From Lepeophtheirus salmonis (lineage: Eukaryota > Arthropoda > Copepoda > Siphonostomatoida > Caligidae), in NCBI RefSeq assembly GCF_016086655.4, contig NC_052141.2:2542001-2606000 (forward strand): DNA of 64,000 bases. The letters run 5' to 3'. Every line of letters starts with the position of its first letter. Within the stretch, counting starts at the first letter, position 1. Shown in pieces: positions 48,637-58,643 of this stretch. The notes beneath the pieces are model-generated. The model saw only the letters and a program-made list of their open reading frames with translations. It searched no databases and was not told the DNA's origin. Position numbers and translations under genes: made by a program.

Positions 48637-48907
48637 TGTGGTATAGTGAAATTAACTTAATTAGAATAATATTGCTATTAAGATTTGTCACCTAGAGGAG
48701 TTGTCACTGACGAGTATTGGAGACAATATACAAGGAATAAGGATAAAAGGTGATTATATTCTATTGAGCTCTAAAAGACACTGTTTAAACAAATACGTGT
48801 ATATAAAAAGAAAGGTAAATCAATAAAAGATAGATAGTAAAAGTATTGCAATTATACATCTGGTAAAAACGGGTTTAGATTTATCAGTCATTAAATTGAA
48901 ATGAACA
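48637..48907 (-). repeat. 3' LTR of the gypsy-type element
   Basis: This aligns directly with 51855-52106. Shared phrases are tgtggt at the left edge, attaacttaatta, aataatatt, gagacaatata / gagacactaga, aaatcaataaaagatagat, gtattgcaattatacatc and ggtttagatttatcagt. Many substitutions and small indels separate the two LTRs. Confidence 0.8.
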
Positions 48908-48921
48908 ACATCAGCGCCTAA

Positions 48922-49200
48922 TCAACGATACCGTCGAGGGCAAAGCTGATTCACATGGCAAGTTAGTTGCCCGTATCCTATTAGGACAACCCCGACAGTT
49001 TTTCCCAGACTTCGAACTAGTCCACCAGGGATCAATTTAGGGAGACGTTTTCCAAAACATTTAGCCCGTACATCCATATGTGGTAACCATTTATTTGACA
49101 TTGCCCCATTTACGAACATAAGCCGTCTCAGTAACTGCAGAGCAATTTCCAGTTTATGGAGCCTCAAACGCTCTTGACAGTTCCTGATTCCCGCTAACCC
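48922..49200 (-). pseudogene. Integrase C-terminal tail remnant
   Basis: The minus frame ends IPGGLVRSLGKTVGVVLIGY then GQLTCHVNQLCPRRYR. This matches the end of gypsy integrases (W.pG.V....G...Y.v......HVNQLRPR). The zinc-binding domain and DDE core that should precede it are missing; the sequence passes directly into the post-RNase H region at about 49200-49330. Confidence 0.65.
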
Positions 49201-49329
49201 CCACCATTATTGTTTCCTCTGGAAAAATCACCAATGATAAGGTTCTCATCATCAGCGTACATCGGTATGGCCTTTCAGTTATACAGGATCGTCATAAGAG
49301 AAACGTGACAATTACGTCACAATTACATG

Positions 49330-49715
49330 TGACGTGCTTGTGAACAATCCACACCCTTCACATGCTTAGTTATGTAGTCAAATGACGGCATAACGCAACA
49401 GTTTTGGCGACACGAATCTCAGAAATTCCTTCCTAGGATCCAGTATGAATTTTACCTGTTTGTGGTCCGTTCTAATGGTGAAATTTCGTACCATAGGAAC
49501 CGTTCAAACTTCTGAAGACGACATTTAATGACAATCGCTTCTTTATCAATTTGTTAATAGTTCACAGGAGCTGAAGTCAGTTTCCTTGACGCAAAGCCAA
49601 TGGGCGTTCCATTTCACCTTCCTTCTGCGAGAGGGCGGCTCCCAGACCAACAAGGGATGTATTCGTCGACAAGACGAACGGTTGAAATGGATCACGATGC
49701 ATAAAAATAGGTTTA
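49330..49715 (-). pseudogene. RNase H remnant
   Basis: The minus strand reads VLSTNTSLVGLGAALSQKEG then EMERPLAFASRKLTSAPVNY, QQIDKEAIVIKCRLQKFERF and LWYEISPLERTTNR across small shifts. This is the gypsy RNase H pattern (D.S..GLGAVLSQ, FASR.L..AE.NY, DKEALAI, KF..YL.G..F...TDH). The first Asp of the family motif is Asn here (TNTS). Confidence 0.8.
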
Positions 49716-49889
49716 TTTGAGACTACATTTTAAATATGATCAAAACTGACCTGCATCTCCTTTGTCTACTCAAAGATTATATCGTTTCTCGACAATTCAT
49801 GAAGTGGAGCCGCATCAGTAGAGAGATTGGGAAAGAAATGATTGTAGTATTGAACAATACGCAGGAAGGATTTGACTTCCATACATGAT

Positions 49890-50500
49890 GAAGGTATTTA
49901 AGACAGGACGAATAAGTTCCGGATCCAGTGACCTGCCTTGCTTTGACTCCATAAAACCCAATACGTCAGTTCATTCATCAGTGATTTCAGACGAGCAACA
50001 GCCTTGATAATCCGACGATACACTTCCTCAAACGTCTTGAAATGATCATCCTTTGACTTTAGTAGGAGCCAACGCGATTCCATATCGTAGTACATTGTAT
50101 TTGAATAGCCCTAATGGGGTTTAAAAACCAAATATGTTTTTGACTCATCATCTAATGGGTATTTCACATAGCAGAGGGAAAATTCCAACTTTGAAAAATA
50201 GCTAGGGCCGGTGAGATCCCCAAATAACTCATCAGGGTGAGAAATAGAGTATACATGCTTATCCACGATGGGAGAGATCGTGTGTGAAGTCTGCACAAAT
50301 CCGCACTTTGCCATAAGGCTTTAGCACAGCGACTATAGGAGACACCCACACAGAAGACTCTACTCTACTAAAACTCCCCCTATCCTCCATGTCCCAAAGT
50401 TCATCAGCCACTAGCTCAGGCAGGGCGAGAGGTACAGGCGCATGCATGTAACGTGTGTGTGTGTTTTCGTTAAGGTGCACTTAAGAACACGATTCTTCCA
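49890..50500 (-). pseudogene. Reverse transcriptase remnant, active-site region deleted
   Basis: Frames on the minus strand give PVPLALPELVADELWDMEDR, VWVSPIVAVLKPYGKVRICA with DF, then (shifted) HVYSISHPDELFGDLTGPSY, FSKLEFSLCYVKYPLDDESK, TYLVF.PH.GLFKYNVLRYG and IALAPTK. It joins directly to SKDDHFKTFEEVYRRIIKAV and LGFMESKQG. The FSK-D-L Asp is Glu, and the segment that should hold YxDD is absent between LAPT and DDHFKTFEEV. Synthesis of cDNA is therefore impossible for this copy. Confidence 0.85.
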
Positions 50501-50696
50501 AAATAGCCTTCAACTCCATTCTTAGATATATGTGGTTGGGTAAACTAACAAACCAAAAACTCAGGGCGTGACGAAACCCCAGTATTGGTTGACCCACATC
50601 TGTAATCACGAAGCATCTCGTCACAGGATGTGTACCATTAGTTGACATGCTAAGGTAGATAGAGCTAATAGTGCTGATCTCTCCACTACCAAATAC

Positions 50697-50918
50697 CTAA
50701 ATAGACCTTGGATTTTCCTCCAATTTTCTTCCAGTACCGTATTGACTTGGAAGAATGTTTACATTGGAACCCAGATCCAGTAGAAACTTGATCCTTTGAA
50801 AATCAACATAAAAATGGGCATACAAGTCTTCCTCTACCGTCGATACTCTGTAATGAAATCGATAACACTGACGACCTGAGGGACTTACATCAAATGGCAA
50901 AGTTACCTGTCTTGCCAC
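50697..50918 (-). pseudogene. Retroviral-type aspartic protease remnant
   Basis: The open minus frame contains YVDFQRIKFLLDLGSNVNIL followed by PSQYG. In gypsy proteases this is the F.vDTGA..s.ip active-site block; here DTG has become DLG, so the catalytic triplet is altered. It is out of frame with the zinc knuckle upstream. Confidence 0.65.
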
Positions 50919-50995
50919 ACCTGTTACAGTCGCGTTCCGTTACAGTACACCCGAACTTAATAAATCCATGTCTACTGTTGCAAAAGCTACACTTT
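50885..50995 (-). pseudogene. gag nucleocapsid zinc knuckle remnant
   Basis: The minus strand reads CSFCNSRHGFIKFGC, then TERDCNRCGKTGNFAI, stop, CKS. The pairs CxxC...C and CNRC.K.G(N)...C are a double CCHC arrangement in which the usual second-knuckle His is Asn and a stop interrupts it. It lies between gag and protease, as expected. Confidence 0.65.
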
Positions 50996-51149
50996 TGTTC
51001 TTTAGGTATGGAGCTTCATTTATATACTGACTTCTTCTTGAATGGCTTGTGTAGACATTTAGGCCCCTTGTACTCCGAGAGTGACACACTGCCCTTTGTC
51101 TCCATCTCCTCAGAATGATTAATGGAAGTTTCTATAGCCTTGGATATTG

Positions 51150-51835
51150 TAAGTACTTACTCAAAAATTGAGGGGCCTTTTTCGAACACATTTTGACGAA
51201 TTTTGGGGTTAGAAGTGCTCCTTAGGACATTGCCTAAAATGATTTTGTCTTCAAAGAAGCAAACCACCCCTTCATAAGAATATACAGAACTTAGTTTAGC
51301 CTCTGAGCCTAGTGATGAAGTCATCAATGGGTTCCCCTGTTACCTGTTTTATTTCGGAGAGACTAAACCACTCAAATATGACTCAGCTGGATAGAGGTAC
51401 TTTGACATCTCCCTACGTGCCACTTCCCACTCATCTTGCTCCATCTCCAGAGACACGCTGAGGTTCTTGAACCATTGTTGCACTCCTACTCCATCACAGT
51501 GTAACAACGTGGCTTTCTTTTTCTTGGAAGATATTTCCAAATAAGAGAGAGATATATGTTAAATTCGTCATTCCAGAACGCCCGTCGGAGTGCCACTAAT
51601 ACCGAAAAGTTGAGGACGTAGGGGACAGCTCTTCATCATTGTTACAGGGTACTATAGGACCAGCAGCCGCTAAATCGAAGTTCATTGGGTCACACCGATA
51701 TTGAGACAGGTGGTCTCGAATAATTGTTACCAATTCTGCCTTTCTCTTTCCTTCCAGTTCCTTTATATCCTCCACCAATTCCATGTCCACGCACACATCA
51801 CAGAGCTCAGCGAGCTTCAAATAGAATAAGAGTTT
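51150..51835 (-). pseudogene. gag remnant
   Basis: The N-terminal part (51596-51820) reads MKLAELCDVCVDMELVEDIK then ELEGKRKAELVTIIRDHLS, a small helical module of the kind found at the start of several gypsy gags. The second part (51349-51540) reads KKKKATLLHCDGVGVQQWFK, then LSVSLEMEQDEWEVARREMS and KYLYPAESYLSG, matching the retrotransposon gag capsid pattern (LL...G......L). Stops and frameshifts separate the parts. Confidence 0.7.
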
Positions 51836-51854
51836 TACTCTCTTTTTCGCAACT

Positions 51855-52106
51855 TGTGGTGTACTATAATTAACTTAATTACAATAATATTACTATTCAA
51901 CATTTGTCGTATAGATGAGGTGCCAGTGAGGAGTAAAGGAGACACTAGACAAGGGATCCAGATAATAGGTGACAATATTTGCTTGAGCTAATAAATTGTG
52001 TAATACACAAAAATCTAAATCAATAAAAGATAGATTAGCAATAGTATTGCATTTATACATCAGATAAACACCGGTTTAGCTTTATCAGTAATTCAAAGAT
52101 TATACA
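51855..52106 (-). repeat. 5' LTR of the gypsy-type element
   Basis: Partner of 48637-48907. It starts tgtggtgtac on the + strand and runs to tatcagtaattcaaag and tataca. On the minus strand it begins TGTATA and ends ACCACA. Confidence 0.8.
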
Positions 52107-52119
52107 CGACAGAGCAGTA

Positions 52120-52290
52120 TAAGCCTACTGCAACGAGGAAGATTACAAATCCTCCCCGTTGCTTCAAGAATGAGCAGCTTCGATGGCCACTACCTTTATT
52201 CAACGGTTTATTCGCCGATAGGTAAACTATCTACAAATCCTTAAATGAGTAATTCCCATCCGTACCAGTTGATGTTCCACTACATTTACA
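52120..52290 (+). repeat. Possible family B fragment with a hairpin
   Basis: gcaacgaggaagatt and aatcctccccgttgc at 52131-52166 can pair as a hairpin. The following words (gaatgagcagcttcgatggc, cccatccgtacca) resemble gaatgagcagctgttg and cccatccgtatca of the 16.7-kb family B copy. Confidence 0.4.
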
Positions 52291-53510
52291 GGGTTATTCA
52301 TAAATTTTCAATCTATTATGTTACGCAATAATTATACTTTGGAAAACATTTAAATATAAGTTATAGACTGAAGGATACAAAAACGATTGCAAAAGGACAC
52401 CAAATTCTGATAAAACTGAACCTTAAAAGTTGACTCTTGATAACTCTTTACAATAAAATGGGCGAGGATTTATTAATATAAGCCATTAATAAGATTTTAG
52501 ACCAATATAAACTAGACCTTCATCCTCCAGGAACACATTTTTTTAATCTAAGGAGAGTACATTAACCAAGAAGTGACTACAGTATAAATTTTGTATTTAT
52601 GTGCCATTTTTTATGGTCAATAAAGATAATGCACAGCTTCTGCGTACAAATTTCCAATAATATATAAAATCTCGCTTAGTCTCTGTGAGTTTCTAACAAA
52701 AAAATTTATTTAAACCCTTATAACTTATTCATAATACAAAAATAATGAGAAATATCAATGCTTATATTATAGGAACGTATTTAATGTATAATTTAAAAAA
52801 AAAGATCTATTTAAAAAATAGTTCTCTCCAAGAATTTTGTTCCATTTTGTGTTTCATATGTGATCCCGATTTTTAGGAGGGTGTACTAGAAAACAGACAA
52901 TATCATATATTGAATATTTTTCTATAATACCAAAAAAAAAAAATGTATAATAAAAAACACTTTAACATGAGTTTTATCATTCCTACTTTTAATTTGTGGA
53001 TTGTTTTAAGAGTAACAAATGCCTCTGAACAATAATTGTCCCTACTTAATATGATCCCAGATATTTAAGAATTCAGATGACTGAGAGAAAAACTGAGATC
53101 AATTTTATTTTCTGCGCTCAAGTATACATGTATATATGGAAATTTAATAATACAACACCTTAAAATTAATTTAATCTCTCAAATTTAATTTTTTTAACTT
53201 CCTTGGGGACATTTCCAAAATTGAAAAGGCTGTATTCCAAAACAATTTGTAGAAAACTACAGAATAATATAGCGGCTAAATATATTTAAACAATAATATA
53301 CAAATGTGGTGTACCAGCATAAAAATAGTCTTGAACAAAAATCAAGCGAAAAGAATGATCCTACTTTTTTATTTATTTCATATCTACATACAACTCACTA
53401 TTATAGAGTCAATTATAGGCTTTGATTAAAAATTTGTCTGATTGGAAAAGATATCCAAAAGCTTTTGCTTTCGTTCATAAGCTATATTTGTTTTTAAAAA
53501 TATACAAGGG
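52290..53510. other. AT-rich non-coding DNA
   Basis: At 52295 the phrase tttacagggttattcataaa looks like TA plus a Tc1/mariner-type end, but no partner was found. No gene is recognised. Confidence 0.45.
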
Positions 53511-53689
53511 TTGTTTAATAAGTCCGTACAAAGTACGAGGGATGATACTACTGGCGCGTATGGAGGTTATGTTTATTTAGTAGCATTTCTTGGAAGTTTT
53601 ACACAAACTGTCAGCAAGATTGGTCAATTTCTTTGATTAGAAAATTTCATATGTATATTCTAAATTTTGGAGTTGTTATATAGGCACAA

Positions 53690-53812
53690 GTGACGCTGAA
53701 CGTTCTAGACGCCCTATTGAGGTTACTAATCCAAAAGTCCTGATAGTATGATGGATGAAATAAGAGATAAGGTGCATGAGATTGCTTGTGTTGGGTGTAT
53801 CTCTTGTTGGAA
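53690..53812 (+). pseudogene. Mariner transposase, N-terminal fragment
   Basis: The + strand reads TSDAERSRRPIEVTNPK, then in another frame DEIRDKVHEIACVGCIS. This is the linker and second helix-turn-helix of irritans-type mariners (DAERSGRP.EV.TPE..... D.R.KV.EI....GIS). It stops abruptly at the junction. Confidence 0.7.
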
Positions 53813-54160
53813 TCATATTTCCATTAATTTTACGACCCCAACTCCTGAGGTGTGAGCTGGTGCATTGTTTTGATGGTAAGTACTTTTTGTTGGGCAATTG
53901 TGAGTGTTTTCCTTGAAGCTTGGTTTTGAAACGGTCCAATATCTATGAATAATATGGATATGTAATTGTTATACCCTGTTCCAGATAGTCAAAGATAATT
54001 ATTCTATGTGAATCCAATAGACTGTCGCCATAATCTTGCCTTCTGATTTCTCGATTCAAACGAATGCCTCATAGAAAGAAATAGACCGATCTGGCAGAAA
54101 ATTGGTGTGTATTCTTCAAAGATATGCTACATTACCTCAATACGTGCCCGTAGTGCCATT
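53812..54160 (-). pseudogene. Mariner transposase, central catalytic fragment (opposite strand)
   Basis: The minus strand reads KARLW and YWIHIE / DSHRIIIFDYLEQGITITYP, then YYS, LDRFKTKLQGKHSQL and, across shifts, KVLFHQNNAPAHTSGVGVV-like words ending near KLMEI-FQ. These match the mariner blocks from before WD..GII.IDYLE.G.TI...YY to the second catalytic motif HHDNAPAHTS. Here the Asp position reads as Asn (QNNAP-like), judged through a frameshift. The orientation is opposite to the N-terminal fragment. Confidence 0.7.
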
Positions 54161-54279
54161 TCTGTGACTTAGCGCGTCCTATTCAACCCCCCCCCCCGTA
54201 TATTTGCTCATATATGGTCTTTCATGTAATAACAACCTATTGTCCATTCTTTTATTTTGCTAAGAGACACCTGAATGGT

Positions 54280-54975
54280 TAATAGGGATGGTTTGTTTAT
54301 TGAAATTGACAATCATTCGTGAATTTAAAAAAAAAGATCCACATTCAATTTAGAGATAAATACATTTTATCTTACTTTTCTATTAACTTGTAAAAATATA
54401 TACTTTTTAAATTAAGCAACTTAATGTACTTTAATTATCTCCTAAAATTAATCATTTTTAATAAAGATTCATATTGTTGAAAAAACTTTATTTTGATTTA
54501 TGGGACTTAATTTTGCTCCTGTATCTCCTTTCAAATAGAATATATCAATTTCTCCTCCTTTGATTGTGACAGTTAATTTTGGCTAATTTAAGTGTAATTT
54601 ACAATGTACCCAAGTACTAAAAGGATAATTTGTTCATAGAAATGTACGATAATTTCTTAAATACTACGAATGTAATATACACTCTATTTTAACATAAAAA
54701 CAATCTTGAAGAAACAGTAAGAAAAGGAGAAAATCCCAATGTATTATTTACTTCATACATATATTCCTAAAAGCCTAAATTTCATAGACATTTTTGAACT
54801 AATTATTCAAATTTGTTGAATGATTTGTGATACATAATAATTTTATCTATATTTTAAAACTTAAATTTGAGTAAAAGGGACTTAAATTGGCCGTAAAATA
54901 GCCCCTTTCAAATTAAATTTGTCAATTTCTTCTTATTTAATTGTGACCGTCAATGTTAGCTACTTATTAGCTATT
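54280..54975 (-). repeat. Dispersed repeat family A, two inverted copies in tandem
   Basis: Minus-strand family A words appear twice: at about 54470-54720 and at about 54700-54975. Each has a gggacttaa(a/t)ttggcc/tgctcc phrase, ccttttcaaatt-like words, and tttgattgtgac / tttaattgtgac. The second also has cttgaagaaacagtaagaaa and ggagaaaatccc. Confidence 0.5.
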
Positions 54976-54984
54976 TCAGCTATT

Positions 54985-55410
54985 TATTTCTATAACGGAG
55001 ACAGATAACGACTTTAAACACAAAATAAAAATTGTTCAGAATTTAAGTTACATACTTAATGGCATTTTTTATTCAAATCAAACTAAAATTCCTTGGCTCT
55101 GGATTGCAAATTTATTATTTTGTTTAAAAATTGATTTTTTTTATAAAACAAGATAGATTCTCCGTATTTCAAAGTATTTTTAAGGGATGGGTTGTCCATT
55201 CGAAAATGCGCCATATAGGTTAAAAATCCAAAAAACAAATTGTTGAGCTAACGGAACAAGAGAGAACGTATATGAAACACATTGTGAAACCCTTCCAATA
55301 TTTTCAATCGATAAGTTGTACTATATTCTGGAGTAATTTAGAGCATTAATAAAATAATTCGAATAGGTACATATAATACGGTTACATCCTAGTATTATGT
55401 AGTTAAATAA
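54985..55410 (+). repeat. Dispersed repeat family C copy 1
   Basis: Shared with 62070-62580 in order: ggagacagata / ggagacaaata, actttaaacaca / actttatacaca, attgttcagaattt / ttgttcagaatttt, ataaaacaagatagattc / ataaaacaagatggattc, gtatttcaaagt / gtgtgtcaaagt, agagagaacgtat / agggagaacgtac, atcgataagttgt / atcgacaagttgt, agcattaataaaataattcg / agcattacctaaataattcg, cggttacatcctagt / cggatacatcctatt. Confidence 0.7.
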
Positions 55411-56105
55411 AATGAATAAATGTTTACTTAAAAATAAAGTTTTCCGCCTCCAGTCAATTAAAGATAATTAATTAATGCTCAATACTTATAAACCTACGTT
55501 TATTTTATTATTCATACATTGACAAATAGTCGCAAACTACCAGACAAAAAAATTTGGTTTTATGAAAGGGATATTTTTAATATTTAAAGTTTATTTTAAT
55601 TATATATCTTTTATAACATAAAAAACTTTATAATTTGAAATGCAAAAATAAAAATATATATTTAACCGCCAGAGGAAGTTTCTTTATGTATTTAAAAAAA
55701 ATACACTTACATATTATATGTAAGTATAAATACATATTATGCCTTGTAGCACATAAACTATAATTAATTGCGTGCACTCTTTGTTTGCAGGCATCGTATT
55801 CTTCATTATCAGCCAAGTAGACATAGAAATATATATTACCAAAAAAGTATGTATTTAAAGAAATCGTAAAAGTACTCTTCTTAGTTTGATAAGGTACAAA
55901 CTATTTGATATCTTATGCAAATAATAAAACCGGCAAAATGTTATGTAATATACATAAATTCTTTTTAAAATTGTCCCATATTGAAAAGACTTGTATTGCA
56001 TAAAATAACTGTCCAAGAGGTTTTGTTATTAAATATAATTTTTCCGAAAATACATGTAAATATAAAATGAAATTTTCATAAGTGAAGTCCAGGATTAAAA
56101 CATAA
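55410..56105. other. AT-rich non-coding DNA
   Basis: No gene or repeat is recognised. Confidence 0.5.
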
Positions 56106-56114
56106 ATTCTATGT

Positions 56115-56531
56115 CAAGAAGTTTACTTCACTCAGGATTCAGCTACAGCTCGTGGTGCCCACTCAGTTCAAAACTGGGTTAAAGAAAAATTCCTCCCTCT
56201 TCACCTGATTTAAATCCCCTGACTTTTCCATTGAGGGAGTTTTGAAGAGGAAGGTCAATATGTTTATCCTTCAAAAAATAAGTATGCTCTCATGGAAACC
56301 CTTGGGAAGAAATGGAACCAAATTTCAGATGATGTAGTCCATGCTAGTTGTAATGCAATTTTAAGGATATCGGTTGCTGTAAAAAAGGATACAGTTGGTC
56401 AAATTGAATAAATTCATATTTCAAATATTTGTAATAGTAAAATCAAATGTTTGAAAAGATTTGAATCAAATTGGATTTGTAGTTTTTGATTTATAGGCAA
56501 TTATTTATGGGTCAATTTTAAAGCAACCCTG
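56115..56531 (+). pseudogene. maT-like DD37D transposase relic, 5'-truncated, with right element end
   Basis: The + strand reads VYFTQDSATARGAHSVQNWV then KEKFLP, with the second catalytic Asp intact. After a short deletion come SPDLNPL and, one base shifted, DFSIEGVLKRKVNM with the third Asp. The codon four after it is GAG. A shifted frame gives YPSKNKYALMETLGKKWNQI, SDDVVHASCNAILR and VAVKKDTVGQIE with TAA at about 56409. Beyond it, ttatttatgggtcaatttta and aagcaaccctg (to 56531) is the right terminus. N-terminal domains and the first Asp are absent. Confidence 0.7.
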
Positions 56532-57315
56532 TGTCTGACACGTCAACAAAAAAGGTAGCTAAAAGGAGTTTCTGGTATGTGCTATAGGGAGCTTTGACAT
56601 TTTATTTTAGGCTGCACTTTTCATTAATTATTTCTTTTCACATATCTAAGACTTTATACCAGAATTCCTACCGATTAATAAAGTTTTGTTTTTGACACAT
56701 TTGAATATGAAATTCACACAGCTTTTAAATATGTCCAAACATACTGTTTCTATGTCTTTTCAGTTGAATTTGCCCTATAATTTTTTATTTATTAGTTGAT
56801 CTATTTTTTTTTAATCTCACCATATGTGGTAAGTCAACTGGAAATGAAGCTTGAGTAAAAATCAAGTTATTGAAAAATCCCACTTTTAGTATTTACTTAA
56901 TTATTATATACAGCCCCATATTTTATAAACATAATTGTTGATTTATGTTTCAATTTGAGGGCTTGGAGGATATACTCAAGAATATAAGCAATTTAGATCC
57001 GTCCATTATTTAATGTAACTCAATTTGGCCCGTTTTGACATTTTGAGTATAGTTGGTCATATTCATTTATTAAAAATATGGTTCGTAATTTTTACGAAAT
57101 GGGATGCAATTTTAAACTAGGGACTCAAAAACCTGTGTATAGAGAGGTAGGTTCACTGAATGTTTTTCAAAACAAAAAGTAACATTTCTTTGAGATCATA
57201 TAAATATATCATATAGCGGAAATATGTTTAATTATGTCAGGATTTTGGTTATGAAAAATATTGTTGTTAAAATACATTTATAAAGCATTGGACGACCGCA
57301 TGTTCACAATTAAGA

Positions 57316-57430
57316 ATTCCTTTTTTTGCAAAAATTAGTACAAAAAAGGTTTTTGCAATTTTCTTCTTGAATTTCGATTTGGGAGTTTTTGACGTAATTA
57401 AAAAATAGATGTTTATTTTTTTGGTATGTC
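57316..57430 (+). repeat. Direct repeat, copy 1 (partner 58045-58150)
   Basis: Contains ttgcaaaaattagtacaaaa, ggtttttgcaattttcttc and aatttcgatttgggagtttt. The partner repeats these with small changes about 730 bp downstream. Confidence 0.65.
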
Positions 57431-58044
57431 AAGTAAGAGTGGCTTATGCTGTATTCAAAAAGAAAAATCTAATTTTTGCAGCTCAAGGAAACTAAATAGG
57501 GGTTAAGTTTAAAATCAAAAAAGTGAATGGCGTTTCAAAAACAACAATAGGAATAACTAAGTTTTCTAAATTCATTAAAAATCAAAAAAGTAATGGGAAA
57601 AAAAAAGAAATCGGTGAAAATTGCAAATATCAAATATTGGTTGAGTAAATAAAGTTTGTAAAAAATTTGTCTGGATATTCGTTTGTATATAAATTTCACG
57701 CATAAAAATTGATGTTTAACTGAAAAATCTGTCATTTTCTGAATCATTTTTCATTTTTTTTCATTTTTTTATCAGACATCAATTTAGAATTTTTTTTTTA
57801 AAGAAATGCTACAAAACTATACACTTTAGGCCTGAAAATTTTAAATTCTAACTTTACAGTTGAGGTTTTTCAATTTTTGAAACATTTTATTTCATGATTT
57901 TTGCAATATTTTCAAAAATGAACCAAATATCGCGAGTTATTTTTTCAAAAACATTATTTTGTATAATTTTTTGGTTTTTGCAAGTAAATTTTTTTTTTTC
58001 GTATATTTGCGTTTCTTTTTAAAATTCCAATATATGTTAGTTAC

Positions 58045-58150
58045 GACTTTTATTGCAAAATTAGTACAAAAAAAAGTTTTTTGCAATTTTCTCCGTTAAT
58101 TTCGATTTAGGAATTTTTTTTAGTTAATAAAAAATGAATACAAATATGTT
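58045..58150 (+). repeat. Direct repeat, copy 2 (partner 57316-57430)
   Basis: Contains ttgcaaaattagtacaaaaa, ttttttgcaattttctccg and aatttcgatttaggaatttt. Confidence 0.65.
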
Positions 58151-58643
58151 GTTTGTTATTTGAAGTTTATAAAATATTAAAAATTCATAATAACAATACT
58201 AAGGTTACAAGAGCCAATAATTAGAGTTTTTTTTTTTTGGGGGGGGGGCTATGATGAAACTTTGTTGATTACTTTACTTAACAGGATTGATATAGTGTGA
58301 AGAATTCAAAAGTGTTATAGTTATCAGGATCTTTTTGAGAACAACATAACATTCATATTATAATTGTTAGTAAACGCAGTATATAGAAGTATTTTCTAAA
58401 AAAATTTTTAACTTTCTCAATTAATTTGACCATTTTTAATGTGATTTTCCTCTCCCTTCTTGGCCCTATCAACGTGTGGTAACCATTGCTAGTCTATATA
58501 TAAAATCAATTTATTTGCTATTGAAGGAGCAGAGACATCTCATATATACATGTTTGATGAAGCGGGGCAAGAAAAGTTATATATTGTAATTTTTCTCTAT
58601 GCTTAAACAGAAAACTTGCTAAAAAGTTTTTAATTGTACTCTA

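Larger units (their letters stand above)
48637..52106 (-). mobile_element. Decayed Ty3/gypsy-type LTR retrotransposon
   Basis: Two direct repeats about 250-270 bp long enclose gag-pol remnants in the order expected when read on the minus strand: gag, zinc knuckle, protease, reverse transcriptase, RNase H, integrase tail. Read on the minus strand each LTR starts TGT and ends ACA (canonical TG...CA). The interior is about 2.95 kb, much shorter than a complete gag-pol, because the RT active-site region and most of the integrase are deleted. I see no target duplication and no clear primer-binding site next to the 5' LTR. All frames carry stops and shifts, and the two LTRs have diverged noticeably, so it is an old insertion. 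Confidence 0.85.
53515..54195. mobile_element. Scrambled DD34D mariner with internally inverted halves
   Basis: The left end, just after TA (53513-53514), is caagggttgtttaataagtc, a typical mariner terminus. The right end, read inward on the minus strand from about 54192, gives ggggttgaataggacgcgc, a weak partner. Between them the N-terminal transposase part lies on the + strand (53690-53812) and the central catalytic part on the minus strand (53812-54160), meeting at about 53812. A simple element has one coding strand, so one half has been inverted or two copies have joined. Confidence 0.65.
56540..58640. other. AT-rich non-coding DNA with an internal repeat
   Basis: A roughly 110-bp direct repeat lies at 57316-57430 and 58045-58150 (words gcaaaaattagtacaaaaaa, tttttgcaattttct, aatttcgattt.gga). 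A G9 run is at about 58241. No gene is recognised. Confidence 0.55.

Noticed and set aside
48637..52106. Endogenous virus rather than retrotransposon
   Set aside because: No envelope-like frame lies between the integrase tail and the 3' LTR (48908-48921 is only a few bases), so a plain gypsy-type retrotransposon is the simpler reading.
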